Shown: positions 53,024-61,384 of the stretch, in pieces
How positions within the stretch are numbered: position 1 is the stretch's first letter
How the letters are laid out: every line of letters starts with the position of its first letter
NCBI GenBank assembly: GCA_038147395.1
Contig: JAYQTM010000001.1
Coordinates: forward strand, 1,922,001 to 1,986,000
From: Eutrophovita brisbanensis
Lineage (GTDB): Bacteria; Pseudomonadota; Gammaproteobacteria; Burkholderiales; Eutrophovitaceae
Length of the DNA stretch: 64,000 bases
Reading direction: 5' to 3'
The notes under the pieces: model-generated
Seen by the model: the letters and a program-made list of their open reading frames with translations, nothing else
What the model was told of the DNA's origin: nothing
The model's database searches: none
Program-made: the position numbers and the translations under genes

Positions 53024-53953
53024 ATGACGTTCAATGCGGGTCACACAAATGCAAACCGAGGTTCACCTTTGATCAAGCAGTCCCAAAACCATTACCTAAA
53101 CATCGGAACGCTCAAATACCATGTAAGAACTTGGGGTGAAACCCATCACCCTCACCTTTATTTGTTGCATGGCTGGATGGACATGTCAGCGTCATTCCAA
53201 TTTACCGTCGATGCACTTGAAAGCGATTGGTTTGTCATCGCTCCAGACTGGAGGGGATTCGGGTTATCAGACTGGTCTAAAAGCACATACTGGTTTCCCG
53301 ATTATGTCGCCGATCTTCAAGAGATCGTTGATCATTTTTCTAAAGGCCAAGACATCAATATGGTTGGACACAGCATGGGAGGCAACATCGCGGGTTTGTT
53401 CTGTGGCGTTTATCCCGATAGAGTCTCGAGACTCGTGCTTGCTGAAGGGTTTGGCATGCCGCCAACCGAACCTGATCAAGCTCCTGACCGCCTTAAGAGA
53501 TGGTTGGAACAGAGAAAAAAAATGCCTACTCTGAAACCTTACGGATCCCTTGCCGAGGTCGCAGCGCGATTAATCACCAACACACCGACCTTACGGGAGG
53601 ATCGAGCAACGTTCTTGGCAGAACATTGGGCGAGAAAGTGCTCAGATGGCACTTATGAGCTACGAGCAGACCCCAAACATAAAATGGTCAATCCAATTTT
53701 GTATCGAGCTGATGAAGCTTTTTATTTTTGGAGCAAGATTAACTGCGCCACGATGTGGTTACACAGTGATAGCGACTGGCTTGATCGCTTTTTGAAAGGT
53801 GACAAATCAACGATAGAAAAATATCGATCGTGTTACAAACAACTCGTAGAAAAGACCATCCCAGACTCGACACACATGATGCATCACGTCCAACCCGAGG
53901 CATTCGCGAAAACGATCGAGGCGTTCCTCAATTCGCAAGACGACTTGGTTTAA
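53024..53953 (+). CDS. Alpha/beta-fold hydrolase
   Basis: A 309-residue single-domain alpha/beta hydrolase. The oxyanion region is LYLLHGWMDMSASFQ, the nucleophile elbow is MVGHSMGGNIAG near residue 118, and the catalytic histidine lies in DSTHMMHHVQPEAF near the C-terminus. It has no signal peptide, so it is cytoplasmic. The substrate is unknown; relatives include esterases and haloalkane-dehalogenase-like enzymes. The ATG at 53024 is the longest start; TTG at 53069, with GAGGT seven bases upstream, is also plausible. It is divergent from dnaE and convergent with the MFS gene, sharing TTAA. Confidence 0.85.
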   Translation: MTFNAGHTNANRGSPLIKQSQNHYLNIGTLKYHVRTWGETHHPHLYLLHGWMDMSASFQFTVDALESDWFVIAPDWRGFGLSDWSKSTYWFPDYVADLQEIVDHFSKGQDINMVGHSMGGNIAGLFCGVYPDRVSRLVLAEGFGMPPTEPDQAPDRLKRWLEQRKKMPTLKPYGSLAEVAARLITNTPTLREDRATFLAEHWARKCSDGTYELRADPKHKMVNPILYRADEAFYFWSKINCATMWLHSDSDWLDRFLKGDKSTIEKYRSCYKQLVEKTIPDSTHMMHHVQPEAFAKTIEAFLNSQDDLV

Positions 53954-55200
53954 TCCATCGACACTTTTCGGAAAAATAAAAAACCGCGCCATAACGCGAT
54001 CAAACCCAGAGCTAAAAATCCCACAACATAGCTGCTGGTGAAATGATGAATCATCCAAAATATACTTGGAAATATCACCACACCTGAATAAGTCATCGCA
54101 AGGGAGGCACCTGTCGCAGTTCCTGCTTGTCCTTTCGGTGCTATCCGAGCGACTTCCGCCAAATAAACACCATTCCATCCAATCGCTGATGCACCAAATA
54201 TAAAAGCGAAAATATATACAAATACGATCGATAAACCTTCATCGATTAAGCCGACGGAAAACGCAGATATCCCCATTAATAAACCCAAAAACCCAAGAAC
54301 TGTCCTTGCGGAGAATCCGTAATCGGCGAGCACACCCCAAAATAATCGCCCACCAATTCCCGCAATCATTGCAATCGATAACGCAGATCCTGCCACTGAC
54401 ACCGATAATTGGGCTCGTTCTATCAACATCACGACAAGATACGACCCTAAACTCATTTGCACACCTGAGAACGCAAATGAAGAAGTGGCCAACTCGCGAA
54501 GCTTCGAATGCGACATGACTAACTTCAGCGGATGAATCAAACTGATTTTTTCTACTCCGTCACTGCCAGCAAGCATGTCTTGATCAAGTCGAGCGCGAAT
54601 CGGCTGTGCAATCACAATCACGATTAAACCGATTGCCCCAATTGCTAACGCCGCGATTTTCCAACCGTATAAATGAATCATCAAAGGTACGAGTGCTCCT
54701 GCAATCGCTCCTCCGATCGGAACACCAGACTGTTTGATCGAGAAAATCAATGAACGCAAATGATCAGGAGCACGATCTGCGAGTACAGTGGATGAAGAAG
54801 GTGTGACCGCCCCGTAACCAAGACCAACAATGAGAGCGCCGAGCACAATGGCAACGACATTGCCCGTCGCCATTAAAGAGACACCGATAGACGCACACAG
54901 AACACACAATTGACTGACGCGAATCGCCCCCACCTTCTCAATCACTATCCCCGAGAAGAATGCAGATGGCACGGAAGTGAGATAAATTAACGCGGTCACA
55001 AGACCAACAGCGGCCGCGTTAATACCAACATCTGCTTCGGCAACCGGTGCCAATATGGGTGGCGTAAACACAACCAAAGAAGCCTGGATTTGAACAGCTA
55101 ATGTAATTAGCAAAGACGAAATAAACAGGAACATCAAACGTTGCGTTACGGTAAGTGATTCAAAGTCAGCAGTGGTTAAATGAGTGTATGACTCATTCAA
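53950..55200 (-). CDS. MFS transporter
   Basis: About 416 residues with 12 hydrophobic helices. The loop between helices 2 and 3 (FFSGIVIEKVGAIRVSQL) carries the MFS A-like motif, and PDHLRSLIFSIKQSGVPIGG matches the helix 5 region of the CynX/NarK-like group. Substrate unknown. The start is taken as TTG at 55198-55200, which overlaps the metY TGA as TTGA, a coupled arrangement; the open frame runs further upstream into metY. The position after metY suggests, but does not show, a role linked to sulfur or methionine metabolism. Confidence 0.85.
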   Translation of the reverse strand: MNESYTHLTTADFESLTVTQRLMFLFISSLLITLAVQIQASLVVFTPPILAPVAEADVGINAAAVGLVTALIYLTSVPSAFFSGIVIEKVGAIRVSQLCVLCASIGVSLMATGNVVAIVLGALIVGLGYGAVTPSSSTVLADRAPDHLRSLIFSIKQSGVPIGGAIAGALVPLMIHLYGWKIAALAIGAIGLIVIVIAQPIRARLDQDMLAGSDGVEKISLIHPLKLVMSHSKLRELATSSFAFSGVQMSLGSYLVVMLIERAQLSVSVAGSALSIAMIAGIGGRLFWGVLADYGFSARTVLGFLGLLMGISAFSVGLIDEGLSIVFVYIFAFIFGASAIGWNGVYLAEVARIAPKGQAGTATGASLAMTYSGVVIFPSIFWMIHHFTSSYVVGFLALGLIALWRGFLFFRKVSMD

Positions 55201-56489
55201 GCAGCGCTGGCTGCTTTTTTTAGCGCCTGATCGAGATCCCAAAGAATATCGTCAATGTCCTCAATCCCCACTGACAAACGAATCATGTCAGGTGAGACAC
55301 CGGCCTTCAGTTGATCTTCCTCAGACAATTGCCTATGCGTTGTCGATGCAGGATGGATGACAAGCGTTTTCGCATCACCAACGTTCGCAAGATGTGAGAA
55401 AAACTCGAGCGAATCGATGAACCGCTCACCAGTATCAACGCCGCCCTTGATACCAAATGTCATGATCGACCCACAACCCTTAGGTAAATACTTTTGCGCG
55501 AGTTGTGCGTAGGGACTAGAACTCAGTCCGGGGAAATTCACCCACGAGACACAGTCATGATCCTCTAAAAACTCCGCCACCTTGAGCGCGTTGGACACGT
55601 GACGATCCATACGCACATGAAGTGTCTCCAGTCCCTGCAACAACAACCAGGCATTCATTGGAGATAAGGATGGCCCGAGTGTTCTCAGCGTTTCCATCCG
55701 AGCCTTCATTGTGAAGCCGAAATCACCGAATGTCTCGTAGAATCGGACTCCATGGTAGCCCTTCGATGGTTCAACCATCATTGGGAAGTTTCCATTATCC
55801 CAAGGAAATTTTCCCGATTCGACGATAACTCCACCCATCGTGGTGCCGTGTCCACCCATAAATTTTGTTGCTGACTCGACCACAATGTCCGCACCAAACC
55901 GTATCGGTTGGCAAAGATACGGGGAAGCGAACGTATTATCGATCACGAGCGGCACTCCAGCCTCATGCGCGATATCAGCAACCGCGGAAATATCGAGCAC
56001 ATTAATTTGAGGGTTCCCCATCGTCTCGGCATACACTGCTTTCGTCTTTGGTGTGATCGCTTTCCTGAAGTTCTCTGGATCATTCGGGTCGACAAATATC
56101 GTATTGATCCCAAATTGCCGGAATGTCACATCAAACTGAGAATACGTTCCTCCATATAAGGTACTCGATGAGACAAGATCGTCCCCCTCTCTCAGCAATG
56201 TGAGCAACGCACACATTTGTGCTGCTTGACCGGAACTCGTGGCAAGTGCCGCACGACCCGACTCTAATGCAGCGACTCGCTCCTCAAAAACCGACACGGT
56301 TGGGTTAGATAGCCGAGAATACACATTCCCAAATGTTTGCAAGTTAAACAAGCTCGAAGCATGTTCTGCAGAATCAAAAACATAGGAAGTCGTTTGATAG
56401 ATCGGTGCCGCCCTGGATCCAGTCACTGCATCCGGAATTTGCCCCGCGTGCAAGCAAAGAGTGCCTACACCATATTCTCGATCAGCCAT
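55197..56489 (-). CDS. metY: O-acetylhomoserine sulfhydrylase MetY
   Basis: PLP enzyme (Cys/Met metabolism family) that makes homocysteine or methionine from O-acetylhomoserine and sulfide or methanethiol. At 430 residues it has the longer MetY size. Motifs: TLCLHAGQIPDAVTGSRAAP, YSRLSNPTVSVFEERVAALE, the PLP lysine in ESATKFMGGHGTTMGG and VIHPASTTHRQLSEE. It is a second sulfhydrylase beside metZ, which lies 30 kb away. A CoA-binding protein gene lies just upstream, a pairing seen in many proteobacteria. Confidence 0.93.
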   Translation of the reverse strand: MADREYGVGTLCLHAGQIPDAVTGSRAAPIYQTTSYVFDSAEHASSLFNLQTFGNVYSRLSNPTVSVFEERVAALESGRAALATSSGQAAQMCALLTLLREGDDLVSSSTLYGGTYSQFDVTFRQFGINTIFVDPNDPENFRKAITPKTKAVYAETMGNPQINVLDISAVADIAHEAGVPLVIDNTFASPYLCQPIRFGADIVVESATKFMGGHGTTMGGVIVESGKFPWDNGNFPMMVEPSKGYHGVRFYETFGDFGFTMKARMETLRTLGPSLSPMNAWLLLQGLETLHVRMDRHVSNALKVAEFLEDHDCVSWVNFPGLSSSPYAQLAQKYLPKGCGSIMTFGIKGGVDTGERFIDSLEFFSHLANVGDAKTLVIHPASTTHRQLSEEDQLKAGVSPDMIRLSVGIEDIDDILWDLDQALKKAASAA

Positions 56490-56513
56490 TAGTCGTGTCG
56501 TCCCTATAAGTTG

Positions 56514-56996
56514 TTATGGCAACCACCGGGGACGCTTTGAAGATATAACCTTTGTATTCACGCCAACCCAATTTAAACCGCCAAATAATCTTCCGTGCTC
56601 TATCTTTACGCATCGGTCACTGACAAACTTCATTCCCGCGGTTTCAGCCAGTTTCTGAGCGGTCATGTTTGTCACGCCAAGTTGCAACCACAAGACCTTC
56701 GCATTGACCGCAACGGCCTGATGCGCGATCGGCTCAATGTCCTCACTCTTACGAAAGCAGTCGACCATATCGATCTCAAATGGAATCTCCTCCAAGGAGG
56801 CATAACAATCCTCGCCTAGGACTTGTTGCCCCTTGTAGGCGGGATTCACAGGGATCACTCGATAACCGTGCTCTTGCATGTACTTTGCAGCAAAATAACT
56901 GGGTCGATACCAATTCGCAGATAGCCCTACAACCGCCAGTGTTTTAGTCTCTTTCAAGATGCTTCGCAATGAAGCGATATCGTTTGAGTCACCCAT
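56514..56996 (-). CDS. CoA-binding domain protein (YccU-like)
   Basis: A 160-residue Rossmann-fold CoA-binding protein: TLAVVGLSANWYRPSYFAAKYMQEHGYRVIPVNP contains the glycine-rich nucleotide loop, followed by SLEEIPFEIDMVDCFRKSED and the helix-strand WLQLGVTNMTAQKLAE. The C-terminal MKFVSDRCVKIEHGRL includes the conserved DRCxxIEH motif of this family. Its biochemical role is unknown. It is followed 24 bases later by metY, with which it is probably co-transcribed. Confidence 0.9.
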   Translation of the reverse strand: MGDSNDIASLRSILKETKTLAVVGLSANWYRPSYFAAKYMQEHGYRVIPVNPAYKGQQVLGEDCYASLEEIPFEIDMVDCFRKSEDIEPIAHQAVAVNAKVLWLQLGVTNMTAQKLAETAGMKFVSDRCVKIEHGRLFGGLNWVGVNTKVISSKRPRWLP

Positions 56997-57088
56997 GTGT
57001 AAACCGACTGTGTTGACGCGTTAAGGAAGTTCCACACATTCTATCACCGAGAAATCAATCACTCGAACTCGTCAAAGACACATCACAG

Positions 57089-58003
57089 CTAGTCCTCGGA
57101 AAGCACCTTGACCGAAGCTTTAAGCTTTGAGATGTATTGACGACGGACCTCAGATTTTTTGTTTTCATCCCAATGCCAGAATCCATTCCCAGATTTCATG
57201 CCAATATTCCCGCCCAACACTTTTTCTTCTAGGACTGGTGGTGGTGTCGTTTCAACGCTCAGGTCAGGAAATACATTTTTATTTGCAAGATAAGTCACAT
57301 CCAGACCAGAGATCTCTTTCTGAAGCACTGGGCCAGCCGCAAGCAATCGACAACCAAAACCAAATGTAACGGCAGTATCAACATCTTCCGGACTGGCGAT
57401 ATCATTCTCTAGCACATGCCACACCTCCCGCATCATCGCCGCTTGTATTCGATTTGCAAGAAATCCAGGGACATCTTTTTTCACGATCACCGGGACAAAG
57501 CCTAATTGCTTCAAACTGTCTTTCAGATCCTGACTTAATTTCGGGTCAGTCTCAGTGGACATCACAATCTCGACCAACGGTACGAGGTGCGCTGGCATGA
57601 AAAAATGAAGTCCTAGAAATCGACGTGGGTTCTCAAGACCTTCGGTAATTTTCGAAATCCCAAAAGTAGATGAATTGCTGGTGATGACTGCATCAGCTGG
57701 CGCCAGTGAACAGAGCTCGCGAAACACGCGCCTTTTGATGTCTAAATCCTCGCGCACATTCTCGATGACCAAATCAACATCTTGCCACTCAACATCAGTC
57801 ATATTGGTCACTAGGTGCAACAAGTCAGTATTTAAATCAACTCCCATGTCACTCGCCGTGTGTCCCGCTCGCGTCCAGAATGAATCAATGCTGCCTCCTG
57901 AACGACCTACCACGGTGACGCGCTCTCCACCAACAGATAACTTCACAGAAAGGTCGGTCCCCATTGTTCCAGTGCCAACAATCACTATGTGTGTGAATTT
58001 CAT
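57089..58003 (-). CDS. 3-hydroxyacyl-CoA dehydrogenase family protein
   Basis: NAD-dependent 3-hydroxyacyl-CoA dehydrogenase of the Hbd/FadB-N family, 304 residues. The N-terminal Rossmann loop is IVIVGTGTMGTDLSVKLS, and the substrate region is VITSNSSTFGISKI followed by the catalytic histidine in RFLGLHFFMPAHLVPLVEIV. The C-terminal helical domain has KDVPGFLANRIQAAMMREV. It could act on short-chain 3-hydroxyacyl-CoA or on a related hydroxy acid; context does not decide. The gene diverges from the TauE/SafE gene; they are 48 bases apart. Confidence 0.88.
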   Translation of the reverse strand: MKFTHIVIVGTGTMGTDLSVKLSVGGERVTVVGRSGGSIDSFWTRAGHTASDMGVDLNTDLLHLVTNMTDVEWQDVDLVIENVREDLDIKRRVFRELCSLAPADAVITSNSSTFGISKITEGLENPRRFLGLHFFMPAHLVPLVEIVMSTETDPKLSQDLKDSLKQLGFVPVIVKKDVPGFLANRIQAAMMREVWHVLENDIASPEDVDTAVTFGFGCRLLAAGPVLQKEISGLDVTYLANKNVFPDLSVETTPPPVLEEKVLGGNIGMKSGNGFWHWDENKKSEVRRQYISKLKASVKVLSED

Positions 58004-58051
58004 TTACACTCCTCCGTCTTTCCTAACTCAAGCCAATCACGCCTTACTCCC

Positions 58052-58792
58052 ATGCCGTTCCCAATTGAGACAACGATCACGATGATACTAGTTGGATTAC
58101 TCGCGTACACCATCGTTGGCATTTCTGGTTTTGGCGCAGCACTCGTCTCAATACCAATACTCGTGCATTTCTTCCCTCTCCAAACGCTATTACCGATACT
58201 AGTCATCGTCGACTTCATCGCGACCGTCACAAATGGCATCAAATTCAAGAGCGAAATAGAAAAAGAAGAGTTAAAAGTAATATTGCCCACGATGGTAGCC
58301 GGAATTGGAGTTGGAACCACCATTTTGGTCATCATCTCTGGAGAAATTCTTTTACCTATTCTGGGGATGTTCATACTGGCGTATGGCTATTATCGTCTCC
58401 GATTTGGCGCTATAAAGAAAGCGATCGGTCGGCACTGGGGGTATGCAATCGGATTCACTGGCGGTCTACTGGGCAGCGTGTTTGGAGTTGGGGGACCCGT
58501 GTATGCGACCTACCTGTCTCAGCGCATCAAAAGTTTTAGTGCGCTACGAGCAACACTCTCGATCGTCTTTATTGGAAGCACCGGGATGCGGATTGTTGGA
58601 CTCTCAATCGCAGGGCTTTTATTCAGAATTGAAGTGCTGTGGGGTGTACTGACGCTGACCCCATTTATGCTTATCGGTCTTTTTACTGGCCACCGCCTTC
58701 ACGGCAAGATGAGTCAACGAACATTAGAACGATTTTTGTGCGCGCTACTCATTCTCAGCGGAGTTAGTCTGATCGCCAAGCCATTCACCTGA
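58052..58792 (+). CDS. TauE/SafE family permease
   Basis: A 246-residue membrane protein with about eight helices in two repeats. The first has LAYTIVGISGFGAALVSIPIL, and the second the related GFTGGLLGSVFGVGGPVYATYL, the signature of TauE/SafE permeases proposed to export sulfite or sulfonated compounds. I chose ATG at 58052; the frame is open upstream but lacks homology. The substrate is unknown. Proximity to metY is suggestive only. Confidence 0.87.
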   Translation: MPFPIETTITMILVGLLAYTIVGISGFGAALVSIPILVHFFPLQTLLPILVIVDFIATVTNGIKFKSEIEKEELKVILPTMVAGIGVGTTILVIISGEILLPILGMFILAYGYYRLRFGAIKKAIGRHWGYAIGFTGGLLGSVFGVGGPVYATYLSQRIKSFSALRATLSIVFIGSTGMRIVGLSIAGLLFRIEVLWGVLTLTPFMLIGLFTGHRLHGKMSQRTLERFLCALLILSGVSLIAKPFT

Positions 58793-58803
58793 GGCAGTAT
58801 CAC

Positions 58804-59274
58804 TTAGTGCGTGTAGGTGTAGCGCAACGACACCATTTCAGAGCCAGGATTATGGGAGGTTAATCCACCATTAGATAGGTGGTCGACACTAAGGGAAAAC
58901 GCAGAATGGTCGCTCACGCTGACACCCAGACCCAAGAGAGAGCGAAAATGAAGATTACCACCGAGATCTGTATCTTCTGGGTTGTAATATCCTGGCATAA
59001 AACTCGCTTCGACAAACATCCAGCTTGATAAATCAAGTTGGACGTGCATTCCAGCACCAATCCAGAGGTCACTGTCAGCGTCCGCCCTCAAAGCAGCAGC
59101 CCAAGGCCAATTCTCAGCACCACCAGAGAACTCACCACCTTTGTGATATTCCATCACGACACCACCGCCACCATCAGGATCAGCGCCGCCACCAATAACG
59201 AATCCTTGCGCAATACTGCTCGCTGAGATCACGCTAAAAATTCCAGAAACCAACAAGGCCAACCACTTGCTCAT
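58804..59274 (-). CDS. Lipid A 3-O-deacylase (PagL type)
   Basis: Outer-membrane beta-barrel enzyme that removes the 3-O acyl chain of lipid A. The 156-residue precursor has a signal peptide (cleavage near residue 22, SIAQG) and amphipathic strands. The C-terminal active site reads VDHLSNGGLTSHNPGSE, giving the His-x-Ser pair and downstream Glu of the PagL triad. It ends in an aromatic strand (LRYTYTH). The N-terminal glycine-rich stretch is longer than I would expect. It lies downstream of the TRAP genes on the same strand, after a hairpin. Confidence 0.82.
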   Translation of the reverse strand: MSKWLALLVSGIFSVISASSIAQGFVIGGGADPDGGGGVVMEYHKGGEFSGGAENWPWAAALRADADSDLWIGAGMHVQLDLSSWMFVEASFMPGYYNPEDTDLGGNLHFRSLLGLGVSVSDHSAFSLSVDHLSNGGLTSHNPGSEMVSLRYTYTH

Positions 59275-59315
59275 TCAAAACACCTAAAAATCTGAAGATA
59301 GGGATTAAAGGGATA

Positions 59316-59334
59316 GGGAAGCACAAGGCTTCCC
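59316..59334. terminator. Hairpin between dctM and pagL
   Basis: A perfect 7-bp stem (59316-59322 with 59328-59334, 5-base loop) lies between the dctM stop and pagL. No T-run follows on the minus strand, so it is a weak or factor-dependent terminator, or an mRNA-stabilising stem. Confidence 0.4.
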
Positions 59335-59345
59335 CGACCTCCTGC

Positions 59346-60731
59346 TTACATCAAGAATCCCGATACTCTTGGCAGCCATAGCGCCAACTGCGGGAATGCA
59401 ATAATCAGCCCAAGCCCTGTGAGCTGGAGTAACACGAACGGGATGATTCCGCGATAAATATGTCCCATGTTGATGGACGGCGGGACCACACCCTTCATGT
59501 AAAACAACGTGAATCCAAAGGGCGGCGTGAGGAACGAAGTTTGCAGGTTAACAGAGAGCATCACTACAAACCACGTGAGGAACACGATAGGACCTCCGTC
59601 GCCAATGTGTGGACCGAAATCAATTCCCTGCAAGATCGGCGCGAACACTGGCAAGACAATCAATGTGATCTCAATCCAATCGAAGAAGAAGCCCAATGCA
59701 AAGGTCAAGACCAACATGAAAGCAAGAATTTCCCACCCAGTATCAATTCCGATCACGGCGAGTAACTCAACAATCAAATCATCCCCTCCAAGGGAGCGGA
59801 ACACATAGCTAAACAATTGAGCACCAAAGAAAATGAAAAACACCATACCGTTCGTTAAGCCAGCCGAACGAATGACTTCCTTCATCGTTTTCATACTCAA
59901 TTGCTTGTTAATCCATGCCAAGAATATGGCCCCAATACAACCAACACCAGCTGCCTCAGTAGGAGTGGCGAAACCGCCAAAGATTGACCCAAGTACAAGT
60001 GTAATAAGTAGCACTGGTGGAAAGAAGCTTTTGAGCACCATTGCCACAATCTCAGAAGTAGTTTGAGGGCCGACGTCGTCAGGTAAGGCGGGGGCTCTAT
60101 CTGGATTTCTAAAACTCGTGATGCCAATATAAGCCAGATACAAACCGGCCAGAACCATGCCGGGTAATATCGCGGCAGCAAACAGCGCACCGACTGAAAC
60201 TGATAACAGGTCACCCATAATCACCAGCATGATCGAGGGTGGGATCAAGATACCAAGGGTTCCTGCAGATGCAATCGTCCCTGTGGCGAGTTCTTTGGCA
60301 TAACCCCGTTCCATCATTGATGGCAACGCGATCATCGTCAACATCACGACGGAAGCACCAACAATACCTGTGGTCGCTGCCATGATGGTTCCCATGATCG
60401 TGACTGACATTGCAAGACCACCTGGGACTCGTCTTGTGACGACCTGCAACGTATGCAACAGGTCCTTCGCAACGCCACTGCGCTCCAACATCGTGCCCAT
60501 AAAAATAAACATGGGTATCGCAACAATTATCGGATTCGATGCGGCGGTACCCCACACTCGTGGCATCAAATTAAAAAACTGTATCGGCTCGAACACATCC
60601 AGAAGAATGCCAATGCCACCGAACATGATCGCGACCCCGCCGAGAACGAACGCGACTGGAAAACCGCAAAATAAAGACAGCGCCAAGACTGCGAACAAGA
60701 ATAAAGAAAGATGATGAGCAATCCAATTCAT
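59346..60731 (-). CDS. dctM: TRAP transporter large permease (DctM)
   Basis: Twelve-helix inner-membrane subunit of a tripartite ATP-independent periplasmic transporter, which uses a sodium gradient to import solute delivered by the binding protein. Length 461. Family blocks: FPVAFVLGGVAIMFG, AIPMFIFMGTMLERSGVAKDLL, GTIASAGTLGILIPPSIMLVI and TPTEAAGVGCIGAI. The ATG overlaps the dctQ stop as ATGA. The 'mannitol/chloroaromatic' DctM subgroup is likely, given the binding-protein type. Confidence 0.95.
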   Translation of the reverse strand: MNWIAHHLSLFLFAVLALSLFCGFPVAFVLGGVAIMFGGIGILLDVFEPIQFFNLMPRVWGTAASNPIIVAIPMFIFMGTMLERSGVAKDLLHTLQVVTRRVPGGLAMSVTIMGTIMAATTGIVGASVVMLTMIALPSMMERGYAKELATGTIASAGTLGILIPPSIMLVIMGDLLSVSVGALFAAAILPGMVLAGLYLAYIGITSFRNPDRAPALPDDVGPQTTSEIVAMVLKSFFPPVLLITLVLGSIFGGFATPTEAAGVGCIGAIFLAWINKQLSMKTMKEVIRSAGLTNGMVFFIFFGAQLFSYVFRSLGGDDLIVELLAVIGIDTGWEILAFMLVLTFALGFFFDWIEITLIVLPVFAPILQGIDFGPHIGDGGPIVFLTWFVVMLSVNLQTSFLTPPFGFTLFYMKGVVPPSINMGHIYRGIIPFVLLQLTGLGLIIAFPQLALWLPRVSGFLM

Positions 60732-61315
60732 GACAAGACCTCCTCTTTATCAGATACAAGAGTAGGCGTGGCACGTTGACGTAAACCCGGGTCGCCGAAC
60801 AGATAAACGATGCAGCGCATGAGCACAGAAATAACACCTGCGAATAATAAAATCAGGCCTGCAGTGATACATCCCTTGGGAATCCATCGCATGGGAAGCC
60901 CATTCGACGAGGGAGAGGCTTCATTATCAACCCAAGCCTCCAATGTGAAGTCCGAGCTAAAGTAAATCGCTAAAAGACAGTAGGGAATCGCAAAAACCAA
61001 ACATCCAATCAACTCCGCCATCACAACCGTTCGCGGTTTTGCGTTAATGAACGCAATATCAATTCTGACGTGGGAATTATGTATGTAGGCAGTGCCTAAC
61101 CAGAATGCAAAGAGCGCGGTATGAAGATGCCACTCTAGCTCCTGCAAGCGAGTCGACCCAAGCCCCGGCATTTGGTAACCAGCTTTTCGAGTGATGACAT
61201 CGAATGCAATCACAATTGTCGTCAAGACAAATAACCATCCGACCGTATTCGCAACGCGATCGAGCACTCCGTCAATTCGATCGCTTACATTCAACATCGC
61301 TTCCATAGGTTTCAC
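60728..61315 (-). CDS. dctQ: TRAP transporter small permease (DctQ)
   Basis: Four-helix small membrane subunit that supports DctM. The 195-residue protein shows DRVANTVGWLFVLTTIVIAFDVITRK, LQELEWHLHTALFAFWLGTAY with the HVRIDI motif after helix 2, and two further helices. The start appears to be GTG at 61313-61315. It overlaps dctM by 4 bases. An intrinsic terminator lies just upstream, between it and the nearer binding-protein gene. Confidence 0.93.
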   Translation of the reverse strand: MKPMEAMLNVSDRIDGVLDRVANTVGWLFVLTTIVIAFDVITRKAGYQMPGLGSTRLQELEWHLHTALFAFWLGTAYIHNSHVRIDIAFINAKPRTVVMAELIGCLVFAIPYCLLAIYFSSDFTLEAWVDNEASPSSNGLPMRWIPKGCITAGLILLFAGVISVLMRCIVYLFGDPGLRQRATPTLVSDKEEVLS

Positions 61316-61339
61316 ACTCTTTTTTGTTCTATTTCATTG

Positions 61340-61362
61340 AAAAAGGCGGACCGAGGTCCGCC
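61340..61362 (-). terminator. Intrinsic terminator between the binding-protein gene and dctQ
   Basis: On the minus strand, a perfect 7-bp GC stem (arms 61356-61362 and 61345-61351, 4-base loop) is followed by TTTTT at 61340-61344. It sits 22 bases after the dctP stop and 24 bases before dctQ. It should let most transcripts end after the binding protein and give less of the membrane subunits. Confidence 0.82.
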
Positions 61363-61384
61363 GTCATTTTGATCTCAAGAATCC

